64,000 nucleotides of DNA from an uncultured Oscillospiraceae bacterium (GCA_934597585.1 CAKTSA010000005.1:10240-74239), one strand, 5' to 3'. Positions 37,764 through 46,281 are shown, counted from the first letter of the stretch. Translations and numbers: made by a program. The notes: generated by a model not told the origin, from the letters alone.

Positions 37764-38891
37764 TTATTTCAGCTTCTTGACGAAGCAGCGGCGGCGCTTG
37801 TGCTGCTCGATGTCGAAATCCTTCCACTGGGACTGTACCTTCTCGTTGGTCTCCAGCATGGGGCCGGTCTCGGCCTCCTTGATGCCCAGCTTGTGGCAGC
37901 CCAGCATGGCGTGGTACAGGATCATGGCGTTGACGCCCCGCTTCTGATAGTCCGGCCGCACGGCGATCAGCAGCAGGTCGATGGTGTCGTTTTTGTGAAA
38001 GGCCTTCAGAAGGTCGATCCAGCCGGTGGGGAAGTACTTGCCACGGCTCTTTTTCAGCGCCTCGGCGATGGAAGGGGCGGCCACGCCCATGGCCACCATC
38101 TCCTCGTGCTCATCCATGATGAAGAAGGCCAGGTTGGGGTTGATGAGGGGGGCGAACTTGCCGCTGTAGCGCTTGATCTGCTTGTCGGTCAGCTCCACGG
38201 TGCCGTACAGGGGGGCGTAGCAGGTGTTGACCAGCTGGAAGAAGCGGGGGATCAGACCGATATAATCCAGGCGGGTCCTGGGGCGGAACACGTGGAGATT
38301 GCAGCGCTTTTCCACGAACTCCGACAGCTTGCGCCACCGCTCGATGATCTTTTCGTCGGTGGGGACCTGGATGAGATTCTCGATCCAGTCCACGTCCTTC
38401 ACATAGCCCAGGCGGGTCAGGTGGTCGATGTAGTAGGGGTGGTTATAATAGGTGAAGAAGCAGCTGCGGCGGTCAAAGCCCTCCACCAGCATGCCCTCAC
38501 GGTCCAGGTCGGTAAAGCCCAGGGGGCCGTGGACCTCGTCACAGCCCTTTTCCTTGGCCCAGCGCTCCACGGTGGCGAACAGGGCGTTGGCCACCTGCTG
38601 ATCGTCGATGAAATCCACCTGGGTAAAGCGCATGCGGCGGGTGTTCCACTTCTCGTTGGCCCGGTGGCTGAGGATGGCGCCGATGCGGCCCACCATCTCG
38701 CCATTGCGCATGGCCAGCCAGCAGCGGGCCTCGCAGTACTCAAAGGCGGGGTTCTTCTTTTTGTCCCAGTCGCTCATATCATCGTCGAAGGTGGCGGGGA
38801 CAAACTGGGGTACGTCTTTATACAGTATATTGGGATAGTTCACGAATTGGCGCAGCTGCCCTCTCGTGGTCACTTCAATAATTGAAACCAT
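37764..38891 (-). CDS. GNAT-like N-acyltransferase
   Basis: 375 residues. The open frame reaches far upstream, but AAGGAGG before ATG 38891 and the loss of coding character beyond it set the start. The N-terminal half (FVNYPNILYKDVPQFVP, CEARCWLAMRNGEMVGRIGAIL, GCDEVHGPLGFTDLDREGMLVEGF) and C-terminal half (IDLLLIAVRPDYQKRGVNAMIL, the acetyl-CoA-type loop) fit large uncharacterised GNAT-related proteins of Clostridia and other bacteria. Acyl donor and acceptor unknown. Co-transcribed with truA. Confidence 0.8.
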   Translation of the reverse strand: MVSIIEVTTRGQLRQFVNYPNILYKDVPQFVPATFDDDMSDWDKKKNPAFEYCEARCWLAMRNGEMVGRIGAILSHRANEKWNTRRMRFTQVDFIDDQQVANALFATVERWAKEKGCDEVHGPLGFTDLDREGMLVEGFDRRSCFFTYYNHPYYIDHLTRLGYVKDVDWIENLIQVPTDEKIIERWRKLSEFVEKRCNLHVFRPRTRLDYIGLIPRFFQLVNTCYAPLYGTVELTDKQIKRYSGKFAPLINPNLAFFIMDEHEEMVAMGVAAPSIAEALKKSRGKYFPTGWIDLLKAFHKNDTIDLLLIAVRPDYQKRGVNAMILYHAMLGCHKLGIKEAETGPMLETNEKVQSQWKDFDIEQHKRRRCFVKKLK

Positions 38892-38971
38892 AACAGGTCC
38901 TCCTTGCAAACACGTTTCAGTGTATCGCAAAATCCGGCAAAAAGCAACATAAAAAGAGTGGAAACGGCGGG

Positions 38972-38987
38972 GCGGGTATGCTATACT
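38972..38987 (+). promoter_or_regulatory. Extended -10 promoter of the Sfp/ROK operon
   Basis: TGCTATACT (hexamer 38982-38987) preceded by a G-rich stretch; no good -35 at 17 bp. It lies 40 bp before the start codon. The same TGCTATAMT form precedes the dockerin operon and the terminal transposase. Confidence 0.5.
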
Positions 38988-39026
38988 TATGATTTGAAAT
39001 ACAACGATAGCGTCGGAGGTAGTCAG

Positions 39027-39596
39027 ATGGAGCTTTTTTGGTACAATATCAAGGAGATGGACGCCGCGGTCTATGACGCCGCGCTGGCCATGATGGACGG
39101 CGAGCGCCGCAGCCGGGTGGGGGATCTCCCCAACGAGGACGACCGCAAGCGCAGCGCCGCCGGCGAGGTGCTGCTGCGCAATGCCGTGGCAGCGCGCCTG
39201 AACACCGCAGCGGAGAACGCGCCCCTGGGCTGGGACGAGAACGGCAAGCCCTATGTGGAGGGGAACCCCTTCTACGTCAGCGTCAGCCACAGCGGCCCCT
39301 ATGTGGTGTGCGCCGTGGGCGAGAAGGTGCTGGGGGTGGACGTGGAGGTCATCCGGGGCGCGGAGGAGAAGTTCATGCGCCGGGCCTGCTCCGAGGCGGA
39401 GATGGCCTATATCCGCTACGGCGATGCCGGGTGCTTCCAGCGGTTCTGGGAGTGCTGGACCGCCAAGGAGGCCCTGTTCAAGCTGACGGGCAAGGGCCCG
39501 CTGCTGGCGCTGAGCCGTCTTGAACTGCCGGAGGGCGTGGCGCTGGATCACATCATGCAGAACGGCTGCGCCGTCACCGTGGCCATGAAGCTGTAA
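39027..39596 (+). CDS. Sfp-type 4'-phosphopantetheinyl transferase
   Basis: 189 residues. Transfers 4'-phosphopantetheine from CoA to a carrier-protein serine. The magnesium motif GVDVEVI and the second motif WECWTAKEALFKLTGKG are clear; FYVSVSHSGPYVVCAVG matches the upstream conserved block. GGAGG precedes ATG 39027. No carrier protein, PKS or NRPS gene is nearby, so it may serve fatty-acid synthesis or a remote cluster. A ROK kinase gene follows by 16 bp. Confidence 0.9.
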   Translation: MELFWYNIKEMDAAVYDAALAMMDGERRSRVGDLPNEDDRKRSAAGEVLLRNAVAARLNTAAENAPLGWDENGKPYVEGNPFYVSVSHSGPYVVCAVGEKVLGVDVEVIRGAEEKFMRRACSEAEMAYIRYGDAGCFQRFWECWTAKEALFKLTGKGPLLALSRLELPEGVALDHIMQNGCAVTVAMKL

Positions 39597-39612
39597 GCGA
39601 GGAGGATACGGT

Positions 39613-40539
39613 ATGTATCGGATCGGTATCGACCTGGGCGGCACCAACATCGCCGTGGGCGTGGTGGACGACCGCCACAGTATCATTGCACAGGCCAGCG
39701 TTCCCACCGGGGCGTTCCGTCCGGCGGAGGAGATGGTGGCCGACATGTGCCGGGCCGTGGAGATGGCCCTGGAGAAGGCGGGGCTCATCGCCGCCGACTG
39801 CGCCAGCATCGGCATCGGCTCCCCCGGCACCTGCGACAGCGCCGCGGGGACGGTGGTGCGGGCCTATAACCTGGGCTGGTTCAACGTGCCGGTGTGCAGA
39901 ATGCTCCACGAGCGGTTCGGCATCCCGGTGCATCTCAGCAACGACGCCAACTGCGCTGCCCTGGCGGAGACGGTGGCGGGCGCGGCGGTGGGCTGCCGGG
40001 ATATGATCCTGATCACGCTGGGCACCGGCGTGGGCGGCGGCATCATCATCGACGGAAAGATCTACGCCGGTATGCGCTCCATGGGCGCAGAGCTGGGGCA
40101 CACCCTGCTGGTGCTGGAGGGCGAGCACTGCACCTGCGGCCGGGACGGCTGCTGGGAGGCCTATGCCTCCGCCACCGCCCTGATCCGCCAGGCCAAGCGG
40201 GCCAGTGAGCAGCACCCGGAATCCGTCCTGCATGGGCGCCAGGAGCTGACGGCGCTGGACGTGTTCCAGGCCGCCGACGGCGGCGACGCCGCGGCCCAGG
40301 CGGTCATCGACCGGTGGTGCGTCTATGTGGCTGCAGGGTTGACGGACCTGGTCAACAGCCTGGCGCCGGAGATGATCCTTATCGGCGGCGGCATCAGCCG
40401 CCAGGGGGAGCGGATATTGGCTCCCATCCGGGCCTATGTGACGGAGCATTGCTTCGGCGGCCGGGAGGGCGCTGTGCCGGTCATCGCCGCGGCCAAGCTG
40501 GGCAACGAGGCGGGGATCATCGGCGCGGCGGCGCTGTAA
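39613..40539 (+). CDS. ROK-family sugar kinase (glucokinase-like)
   Basis: 308 residues. GIDLGGTNIAVGVVD is the phosphate-1 loop, LSNDANCAALAE supplies the catalytic Asp, and ITLGTGVGGGIIIDG, ELGHTLLV and the zinc motif CTCGRDGCWE complete the ROK signature. No DNA-binding domain is present, so it is a kinase rather than a repressor. Glucose or N-acetylmannosamine-type substrates are possible. Co-transcribed with the Sfp-type gene. Confidence 0.92.
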   Translation: MYRIGIDLGGTNIAVGVVDDRHSIIAQASVPTGAFRPAEEMVADMCRAVEMALEKAGLIAADCASIGIGSPGTCDSAAGTVVRAYNLGWFNVPVCRMLHERFGIPVHLSNDANCAALAETVAGAAVGCRDMILITLGTGVGGGIIIDGKIYAGMRSMGAELGHTLLVLEGEHCTCGRDGCWEAYASATALIRQAKRASEQHPESVLHGRQELTALDVFQAADGGDAAAQAVIDRWCVYVAAGLTDLVNSLAPEMILIGGGISRQGERILAPIRAYVTEHCFGGREGAVPVIAAAKLGNEAGIIGAAAL

Positions 40540-40557
40540 TACTAAAAATGACACAAG

Positions 40558-40583
40558 AAAAAGCCGGCGGGAGCCGGCTTTTT
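40558..40583 (+). terminator. Terminator after the ROK kinase gene
   Basis: AAAAAGCCGGC-GGGA-GCCGGCTTTTT hairpin followed by CC; symmetrical A/T flanks. Confidence 0.85.
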
Positions 40584-40599
40584 CCTGTGAAAATGGGAA

Positions 40600-40628
40600 T
40601 TGCAATCCGGGCGGCGGCGTGATATGAT
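40600..40628 (+). promoter_or_regulatory. Promoter of the AEC transporter gene
   Basis: -35 TTGCAA (40600-40605), 17-bp spacer, -10 TATGAT (40623-40628). The -10 covers the tempting upstream ATG codons, supporting the TTG start at 40663. Confidence 0.65.
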
Positions 40629-40662
40629 GGCCTGGCAAATACCAGAGAAAGAAGGTGTCTCA

Positions 40663-41601
40663 TTGCAGGCATTCTCGATCGCGTTTCAGGCCATTGTTCC
40701 GTTGTTTCTGATCATCGCCGTGGGCTATGCCGTCAAGCGGCTGGGTTGGATCGGCCCGGAGGACGTGCGGAAGTTCAATAAGGTGACGTTTTACACCTTT
40801 ATGCCGGTGATGCTGTTTTATAATATCTATACCTCGGATTTCTCCCAGGCGGTGCGGCTGCCCTATGTACTGTTCGTGGTGGGGGCGGCGCTGGGGATGA
40901 TCTTGCTGGCCTTTGTCATCACCATACTGGTGGAAAAGATGCCGGAGCGGCGGGGCGTGATGATCCAGGCGGCCTTCCGCAGCAATTTCGTGCTGCTGGG
41001 GCTGCCCATCGCCATGGAGCTGCTGCCGGAGGGGAACTTCGGCGTGACGGCGCTGATGATCGCCATTGTGGTGCCCATCTTCAACATGATGTCGGTGGTG
41101 GTGCTGGAGTACTTCCGGGGCGAGAAGCCGAAGATCGGCGAGGTGCTGCTGGCGGTGGCGAAGAATCCGCTGATCATCGGCTCCGCCGTGGGACTGCTGA
41201 TGCAGGCGCTGCACATTACACTGCCGGCGGTGCTGGTGTCCTTTGCCGGGAAGATGAACAGCGCGGCCACGCCGCTGATTTTGCTGCTGCTGGGCGCGTC
41301 CTTCGAGGCGCGGGATATGGCGCGGTATAAGAAGGATCTGTTTGTGTGCGTGGGGCTGCGGCTGGTGGTGTTTCCGGGGATCATCCTGGCGCTGGCGGCG
41401 GCCATCGGGCTGCGGGGCATCGAGTTCGTGACGCTGCTGGCCATGACGGCGGCGCCCACGGCGGTGAACTCCTTCAACATGGCCCAGCAGCTGGGGGGCG
41501 ACAGCCAGCTGGCGGGCAGCGAGGTGGTGGTATCCACCGCCGGGTCGTTCTTTACGCTGTTTGTGTGGATCTCCCTGTTCAAGCAGCTGGGTATGTTCTG
41601 A
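40663..41601 (+). CDS. AEC-family (auxin efflux carrier-like) transporter
   Basis: 312-residue membrane protein with about 10 hydrophobic segments. It opens QAFSIAFQAIVPLFLIIAVGY and contains RSNFVLLGLPIA, the NPLIIGSAVGLLM segment and TAAPTAVNSFNMAQQLGGD, typical of AEC carriers that export small organic acids such as malate. I take TTG 40663 as the start because AAGGTG precedes it and the promoter -10 overlaps earlier ATGs. A gamma-carbonic-anhydrase-like gene follows by 18 bp. Confidence 0.87.
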   Translation: MQAFSIAFQAIVPLFLIIAVGYAVKRLGWIGPEDVRKFNKVTFYTFMPVMLFYNIYTSDFSQAVRLPYVLFVVGAALGMILLAFVITILVEKMPERRGVMIQAAFRSNFVLLGLPIAMELLPEGNFGVTALMIAIVVPIFNMMSVVVLEYFRGEKPKIGEVLLAVAKNPLIIGSAVGLLMQALHITLPAVLVSFAGKMNSAATPLILLLLGASFEARDMARYKKDLFVCVGLRLVVFPGIILALAAAIGLRGIEFVTLLAMTAAPTAVNSFNMAQQLGGDSQLAGSEVVVSTAGSFFTLFVWISLFKQLGMF

Positions 41602-41619
41602 GAAAAAGGAGGAGATGAC

Positions 41620-42120
41620 ATGAAAAAGGCAGTGATCCATGAATCGGTTTTTGTGGCGCCTACCGCTACGGTGGTGGGCAATGTGACCATCGGCGCGGGG
41701 AGCAGCGTGTTCTTCGGGGCGGTGATCCGGTCGGAGCTGGATGAGATCGTCATCGGCGAGGGGACCAACATACAGGACAACTGCGTGGTACACATCGAGC
41801 GGGGCATGCCGGTGCATGTGGGCAGCGGCTGCACCATCGGACACAGCGCCATCGTGCACAGCTGCACGGTGGGGGACAACACGCTGGTGGGGATGGGGGC
41901 CATCATCCTGAACGGCGCGGTGGTGGGGAAGAACTGCATCATCGGCGCAGGGGCGCTGATCCCCCAGAACGCGGTGATCCCGGACGGGTCGCTGGTGATC
42001 GGTATGCCGGGCAAGGTGCGGCGGGCCGTGACGGAGGAGGAGATCGCCACCAACCGGGCCAGCGCGGAGATGTACCGGGAGGAAGCGGCGGAGTACAAGG
42101 AGATGTACGAGCGCAAATGA
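41620..42120 (+). CDS. Gamma-carbonic anhydrase-like hexapeptide protein
   Basis: 166 residues forming a left-handed beta-helix of hexapeptide repeats. VGNVTIGAGSSVFFGAVIRSE, NIQDNCVVHIERG, GSGCTIGHSAIVHSCTVGDNTLVGMGA include the zinc histidines of the YrdA/PaaY/CaiE group (VH at the second repeat, GHSAIVH). Carbonic anhydrase activity is plausible but many members are untested. Ribosome site AAGGAGGAG; terminator directly downstream. Confidence 0.9.
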   Translation: MKKAVIHESVFVAPTATVVGNVTIGAGSSVFFGAVIRSELDEIVIGEGTNIQDNCVVHIERGMPVHVGSGCTIGHSAIVHSCTVGDNTLVGMGAIILNGAVVGKNCIIGAGALIPQNAVIPDGSLVIGMPGKVRRAVTEEEIATNRASAEMYREEAAEYKEMYERK

Positions 42121-42122
42121 GA

Positions 42123-42152
42123 AAAAAGCCCGTGGGAGACCACGGGCTTTTC
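42123..42152 (+). terminator. Terminator after the gamma-CA gene
   Basis: AAAAGCCCGTGG-GAGA-CCACGGGCTTTT hairpin followed by CC. Confidence 0.85.
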
Positions 42153-42645
42153 CGGTAAATGCGGAGCGGCCGGCCCGGGAAAACGGGCCGGCCACTCCAT
42201 TTATGGGGAGAGGGGATTGGTAATATCACAGGCGCGCCGGAGGGGGCGCGCGGGAAACTGGAAGTATCTTCCAGCACTATCTGGGATTATACCACACGGA
42301 CGCGCCGGGGGCAAGAGGATTTTGAGAAAAAGATAAAAAGTTCACAAGGATGTCATAAATGTGGGGGGAGGGGGGGCGGCGCCATTTTGCCTTCGGCGAC
42401 CTACTTTTCCCAGCAGCTGGAAAAGTAGGCAAAAGAGCCGGAAGGAACCTCCGGTTCCTTCACCTCCCGGCGCGCTATACGTTGTACGAGTATGTTGGAT
42501 TTTACCGCACGATCACGTGGGATTTTCTTTTTCGATTCGATAAAGGATCGTCTCAGCACCAGCGCCGCTGCCGCTGGATGGTGCGGAGAAAAAGTCGTTG
42601 CGTCTACCGTTGCACCGCATGAGCGGCAGCGGCGCAGAAAGCCTT

Positions 42646-42702
42646 GAATTCTCTCCCCCAGTTTCGCTGACGCTCGACAGCCCCCTCGCAGAGGGGGCCT
42701 TT
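42646..42702 (-). repeat. Partial copy of the 4236-4354 MITE-like element
   Basis: On the minus strand it reads GCCCCCTCTGCGAGGGGGCTGTCGAG...CTGGGGGAGAGAA, matching the left arm of the element at 4236-4280 (CCCCCTCT, AGGGGGCTGTC, CTGGGGGAGAGAA). The second terminal arm is absent. Confidence 0.55.
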
Positions 42703-42855
42703 TGCTGCATGGTGGGCGGGGAATCACTTGGGTTTTTGTCAAATTCTCCAAAAATTTCTACGGGTATTTGTGCAGTGCAACGAAATGCGCGGGAAACGGA
42801 AAAAACGGGTTGCAATTATTTCCTGGAGTGCTAAACTGTCTTAACAGAATACGTT

Positions 42856-42883
42856 GCGAAACCCATGGGTTTCGCTGTTTTTT
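42856..42883 (+). terminator. Stand-alone terminator hairpin
   Basis: GCGAAACCCATGGGTTTCGC (42856-42875) is a perfect 20-bp palindrome followed by TGTTTTTT. A second small hairpin TCTCCCT/AGGGAGA follows. No gene precedes it within 700 bp, so it ends either readthrough from 42120 or a short untranslated RNA. Confidence 0.6.
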
Positions 42884-42937
42884 CTCCCTTTCAGGGAGAG
42901 AAAAAACAAGAGAAGTGTCATTTTCATAAGGCATGAC

Positions 42938-43039
42938 GGCTGCGGGGGCTGAGAGGCTGCCGGGGTCTTAATGCGTCTGACCTCCCCATAATGGGCAGAC
43001 AGGGCTTTTTGTTGCTTTGCCCTGTCTGCCCGCGTCAGA
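42938..43039 (+). promoter_or_regulatory. Structured leader with degenerate TPP-riboswitch features
   Basis: GGGGGCTGAGAGG (from 42944), then CTTAATGCGTCTGACC, then CCCATAATGGG, then AGACAGGG follow the order of TPP-aptamer landmarks. The P3 hairpin is missing and the GCG of the pyrophosphate site is AGA. The 3' part GGGCAGACAGGGC (42993-43005) also pairs perfectly with GCCCTGTCTGCCC (43019-43031), extended by TCTGAC/GTCAGA, so two structures are mutually exclusive. It lies 105 bp before the SipW-type gene. Confidence 0.35.
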
Positions 43040-43143
43040 TTCCGATGGGAAGGGACAGGCTATACGCGGGCGGCGCCGGGATGCCGGACGGCGGTGCTTT
43101 GATCCACCGGTAAATATTTTTGAAATGGGGAGGACATCAAGAA

Positions 43144-45165
43144 ATGTCAACCAAGAGAGCAACAAAACGCGCACTTTTGACCAGTATCCTGGCCATCTGC
43201 CTGTGCCTGGTGATGCTGGTGGGTTCCACGTTTGCGTGGTTTACGGACACCGCATCCACCGGCGTGAATCAGATTAAGTCTGGTACGCTGGATGTGCAGC
43301 TGCTGATGCAGAAAACCGATGGCAAGTGGGAGTCTGCCGAAAACAAGACCCTGAGCTGGGTGCAGGCTGTTACCACCGGTGAGAACGGTGAGGTCACAAA
43401 GAACCTCGTGGATGGCAAGAGCATTCTGTGGGAGCCGAATTGTACTTATAAACTGCAGCCCATCAAGATCGTCAACAACGGTAATCTGGCGCTGAAGTAT
43501 ACCATCACCATCACCGGCATCGTGGGTGATACCGGCCTGAATAAGGTCATCGAGTGGACCTATGGCGGCCTTGCTGTGGAGAACGGTGTTGCCACTGGTA
43601 CGCTGCTGCCCAATACAGCGACCGATCCTATCACCATTTCCGGCCATATGCTGGAGACCGCCGGCAATGAGTATCAGAACAAGTCCATCGATGGTATCGC
43701 CATCACGGTCAATGCTACTCAGACACCTCATGAGTATGACAGCATCTCCAACGATTACGATAAGAACGCCGATATGACCCCCGACAATCTGGACCAGATG
43801 GTCAATGCCAATGTGACGATGACTGTTAATCCTGCGGAGGATACATGGTTTACGAATAATTCGGGCGAGGCAGGGTTGTACGCACCCGAAGGTTCTCTGC
43901 CCGCCGGCGATTATACGCTGACCATTTCCCCCAAGACTGACGGTAAAGTTCAGGTTGGCGCCAACGAAGCGTCCTATGCTTACGACATCAAACTGCTCGA
44001 TAAGGATGGAAATACTGTCAACGCTGCCGATGGCACGACTTTCACGGTCGCACTGCGGGTCGGTGAAGGTTTGTCGAACGTGAAGGTTTTCCACGATGGC
44101 ACGCAGATTGATAGCAGTTACTCTAGGGACATGGTGTCCTTTGAAACGACCCGCTTCTCCACCTTTGATGTGACCTTCGACGCTCCGGTGGCTGTTGTGG
44201 GCGGCAAGGCGTATCCCACGCTGTCCGCCGCGGTATACGGCGCAGAGAATGGTGCGACTATCACTGTTCTGAGAGATTTTGCATCCGACGGTGCAACGAT
44301 GAACAAGGCAAACAAGAAGCTTACCATAAATCTGAATGGTCACACGATTACCTTTAATGATGGCGAGTTCTTCAAACTGTATATGGGTGAGCTGACACTT
44401 ACCGGAACCGGTGTGATGCAGGAGAATACGCCCAATTATGCGCCTATCGTTGTGATGCATAAGGATAATGCTCCCGCTGTTGTGACCGTCGGCAAGGATG
44501 TGACCCTCAAGGGCTGGTCCGGCCTCATGGTCAATCCGAAAAACACTACTTCTGTCACCAACAGTTTTGCTCCGGTCATCAATGTCAATGGTACGCTGAT
44601 CGGCCAGAATGATGCCAGCGGCAGCGTTGGCGCGGGCCTGTATGTGAACGGCAGCAATACCGGTGTAGATCCCGCAATTACTGTCAATATCAATGAAACG
44701 GCTGTCCTGACCGGTACCGGCCACGGCATCTATGGCGCTGGTTATGCCATCTACAACACCTGCGGCACCGTTACTGGCGGCCATACCGGCATTGAACTCC
44801 GTGCAGGTAAGCTGAATGTCACCGGCGGCACGATCACCGGCAATGGCATTCCCACGAGTGCGGAGAGCAACGGCAACGGTGCGACCACAGTCGGCGCCGG
44901 CATTGCTGTGGCGCAGCACACCACGAAGCTGCCTACGGAGCTGACTGTCACCGGCGGTGTGATCAACGGTTATACCGCATTGTATCAGAGCAATCCTCAG
45001 CGTAACGATGCAGATTCTGTTGCCAAGGTGAAGCTGAGCGTCTCCGGCGGTACATTCAACGCCATTAACGGCGGTACCAGCACTGTTTACAGCGAGAATT
45101 TCACCAGATTTATCACCGGCGGTACGTTCTCTCCTGCCGCTGAAACCAAGTATATGGCAAACTGA
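43144..45165 (+). CDS. SipW-type secreted surface protein with beta-helix C-terminus
   Basis: 673 residues. The N-terminus (RALLTSILAICLCLVMLVGS then TFAWFTDTASTGVNQIKSGT) is the SipW-dependent TasA/camelysin-type signal and first strand. An Ig-like middle part follows (about residues 60-350). From about 357 (GGKAYPTLSAAVYGAENG) a parallel beta-helix is predicted by NLNGHTITF, LTLTGTG and repeated VTGG-I motifs. It has no LPxTG or C-terminal membrane anchor, so it is either released or polymerised. Codons are less G+C-biased (GAT, AAT, GTT common) than its neighbours. GGGGAGG precedes ATG 43144. No SipW peptidase gene is present here. Biofilm or fibre role is inferred from family. Confidence 0.82.
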   Translation: MSTKRATKRALLTSILAICLCLVMLVGSTFAWFTDTASTGVNQIKSGTLDVQLLMQKTDGKWESAENKTLSWVQAVTTGENGEVTKNLVDGKSILWEPNCTYKLQPIKIVNNGNLALKYTITITGIVGDTGLNKVIEWTYGGLAVENGVATGTLLPNTATDPITISGHMLETAGNEYQNKSIDGIAITVNATQTPHEYDSISNDYDKNADMTPDNLDQMVNANVTMTVNPAEDTWFTNNSGEAGLYAPEGSLPAGDYTLTISPKTDGKVQVGANEASYAYDIKLLDKDGNTVNAADGTTFTVALRVGEGLSNVKVFHDGTQIDSSYSRDMVSFETTRFSTFDVTFDAPVAVVGGKAYPTLSAAVYGAENGATITVLRDFASDGATMNKANKKLTINLNGHTITFNDGEFFKLYMGELTLTGTGVMQENTPNYAPIVVMHKDNAPAVVTVGKDVTLKGWSGLMVNPKNTTSVTNSFAPVINVNGTLIGQNDASGSVGAGLYVNGSNTGVDPAITVNINETAVLTGTGHGIYGAGYAIYNTCGTVTGGHTGIELRAGKLNVTGGTITGNGIPTSAESNGNGATTVGAGIAVAQHTTKLPTELTVTGGVINGYTALYQSNPQRNDADSVAKVKLSVSGGTFNAINGGTSTVYSENFTRFITGGTFSPAAETKYMAN

Positions 45166-45220
45166 CATCAAAAGGTATCTTTAGGCTGCTCCTTCGTCCT
45201 TGTGGCGGAAAGACAAGCTG

Positions 45221-45253
45221 AAAAATCACTCCCCACCGGGGAGTGATTTTTTT
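45221..45253 (+). terminator. Terminator after the SipW-type gene
   Basis: AAAATCACTCCCC-ACC-GGGGAGTGATTTT hairpin followed by TTT. Confidence 0.9.
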
Positions 45254-45310
45254 ATGCGGCGGGGTGGGGGTACCCCGCCCTGCGGAATGGCGGGGAGGGG
45301 TGGGAATGGG

Positions 45311-45339
45311 TTGCGTTTTGGCGGGGGGTCCGATATAAT
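45311..45339 (+). promoter_or_regulatory. Promoter of the ECF sigma operon
   Basis: -35 TTGCGT (45311-45316), 17-bp G-rich spacer, consensus -10 TATAAT (45334-45339). The 11-mer TTGCGTTTTGG (45311-45321) recurs at 47580-47590, upstream of the giant-protein operon, and the whole promoter resembles 13164-13192 on the other strand. Confidence 0.65.
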
Positions 45340-45380
45340 AAATATGATACGATACATTCGCGATGACGGAGGTGAGGGAC

Positions 45381-45929
45381 GTGGACAGGGATGAGGCGTT
45401 TTACGGGCGGTATCTGGACGGCGACGACGAGGGGTTGGAGGCGCTGATGGCGCGATACGGCGACGCGCTGACGCTGTACATCAACGGCTATGTGCACGAC
45501 GTGCACGAGGCGGAGGAGCTGATGCTGGACGCCTTTGCCTATCTGTTCACGAAAAAGCCCCGGATCCGGGACGGGGGCTTCAAGGCCTATCTATACAAGG
45601 CGGCGCGGCACATGGCGCTGCGGCACAAGAGCCGGCGGCGGGCGGTGTTCGCGCTGGACGAGCTGGCGGAGGAGCCGGAGGAGCGGCTGCTGGTGGAGGA
45701 GCTGGTGGGCACGCGGGAGCGGGACCAGATCCTGCACCTGTGCATGCACGAGCTGAAGACGGAGTACCGGGAGGCGCTGTATCTGACGTATTTCGAGGAG
45801 ATGAGCTACGCCCAGGCGGCGGAGGTCATGGGCAAGACGGTGAAGCAGGTGACAAATCTGGTGTACTGGGGAAAAGAGAGCCTGCGGAAGCTGCTGGAAC
45901 GGGAGGGCATCACACATGCGGAGCGATAA
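45381..45929 (+). CDS. ECF-type RNA polymerase sigma factor
   Basis: 182 residues from GTG 45381, chosen because GGAGGTG lies 7 nt before it; an in-frame ATG at 45363 would place that ribosome site inside the gene. Region 2 (FYGRYLDGDDEGLEALMARYGDALTLYINGYVHDVHEAEELMLDAF) and region 4 (YREALYLTYFEEMSYAQAAEVMGKTVKQVTNLVYWGKESL) are present, with no region 1.1 or 3. It heads a tight operon with a two-TM protein, a seven-TM protein and a PrsW-type protease, which suggests control by membrane proteolysis. Its targets are unknown; a self-like promoter precedes it. Confidence 0.9.
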   Translation: MDRDEAFYGRYLDGDDEGLEALMARYGDALTLYINGYVHDVHEAEELMLDAFAYLFTKKPRIRDGGFKAYLYKAARHMALRHKSRRRAVFALDELAEEPEERLLVEELVGTRERDQILHLCMHELKTEYREALYLTYFEEMSYAQAAEVMGKTVKQVTNLVYWGKESLRKLLEREGITHAER

Positions 45930-46281
45930 GGAACGGGCGGCGGAGGTCAAGCGGCGGATCGCGGAACGGGAACGAGAGAGGAAGCGTCGGCGGGGACAGT
46001 TGGTCACTACCGGGGCCGCGGCGGCGTGTCTGGCGCTGATCGTGGGGCTGGCGTTCCTGCTGCCGGGGATGAGCGGACAGGAGAGCGGCGGCTATCAGGG
46101 CTTTGCCGGGGCGGCCAGCATGTTCCGCGACGGCGGCGCGGGGGGCTATATCGTGATGGGGCTGCTGGCGTTTCTGCTGGGAGTGTGCGTGACGATCCTG
46201 TGCTTCCGGCTGCGGCAGATGGAGCAGGAGGACCGGCGGGAGGAGGAGAACGAGGATGCGCATGAGCGTGGAGCTGATTGA
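45916..46281 (+). CDS. Small two-TM protein, possible anti-sigma factor
   Basis: 121 residues. A strongly basic, Arg/Glu-rich cytoplasmic N-terminus (about 1-28, probable helix), TM1 (about 30-51), a short outside loop (GQESGGYQGFAGAASMFRDGGAGG), TM2 (about 76-98, IVMGLLAFLLGVCVTILCF) and an acidic tail. No zinc anti-sigma motif is seen. It overlaps the sigma gene by 14 bp, the usual place for an anti-sigma factor, and is paralogous to the 47678-48031 product (shared GGY-hydrophobic-CFRLR end). Acting as the PrsW substrate is inference. Confidence 0.7.
   Translation: MRSDKERAAEVKRRIAERERERKRRRGQLVTTGAAAACLALIVGLAFLLPGMSGQESGGYQGFAGAASMFRDGGAGGYIVMGLLAFLLGVCVTILCFRLRQMEQEDRREEENEDAHERGAD

Larger units (their letters stand above)
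42121..43143. other. 1-kb gene-free, hairpin-rich intergenic region
   Basis: No convincing gene. It contains the terminator at 42123, a 10-bp GGCCGGCCCG hairpin (42168-42193), hairpins at 42400-42429 (CCTACTTTTCC/GGAAAAGTAGG) and 42444-42457 (GGAACC/GGTTCC), a half MITE (42646-42702), a stand-alone terminator (42856), and the riboswitch-like leader (42938-43039). TTGCAA, 16 bp, TAAACT (about 42812-42839) could be a promoter for a short RNA ending at the 42856 terminator; this is speculative. Confidence 0.55.

Noticed and set aside
37764..39830. Extension of the GNAT-like protein to 688 residues
   Set aside because: The added part is antisense to the Sfp-type and ROK genes; AAGGAGG supports ATG 38891.
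42938..43005. A normal functional TPP riboswitch
   Set aside because: P2 cannot form properly, P3 is absent, the GCG of the pyrophosphate site is changed and the downstream gene has no link to thiamine. Kept only as a degenerate or variant leader.
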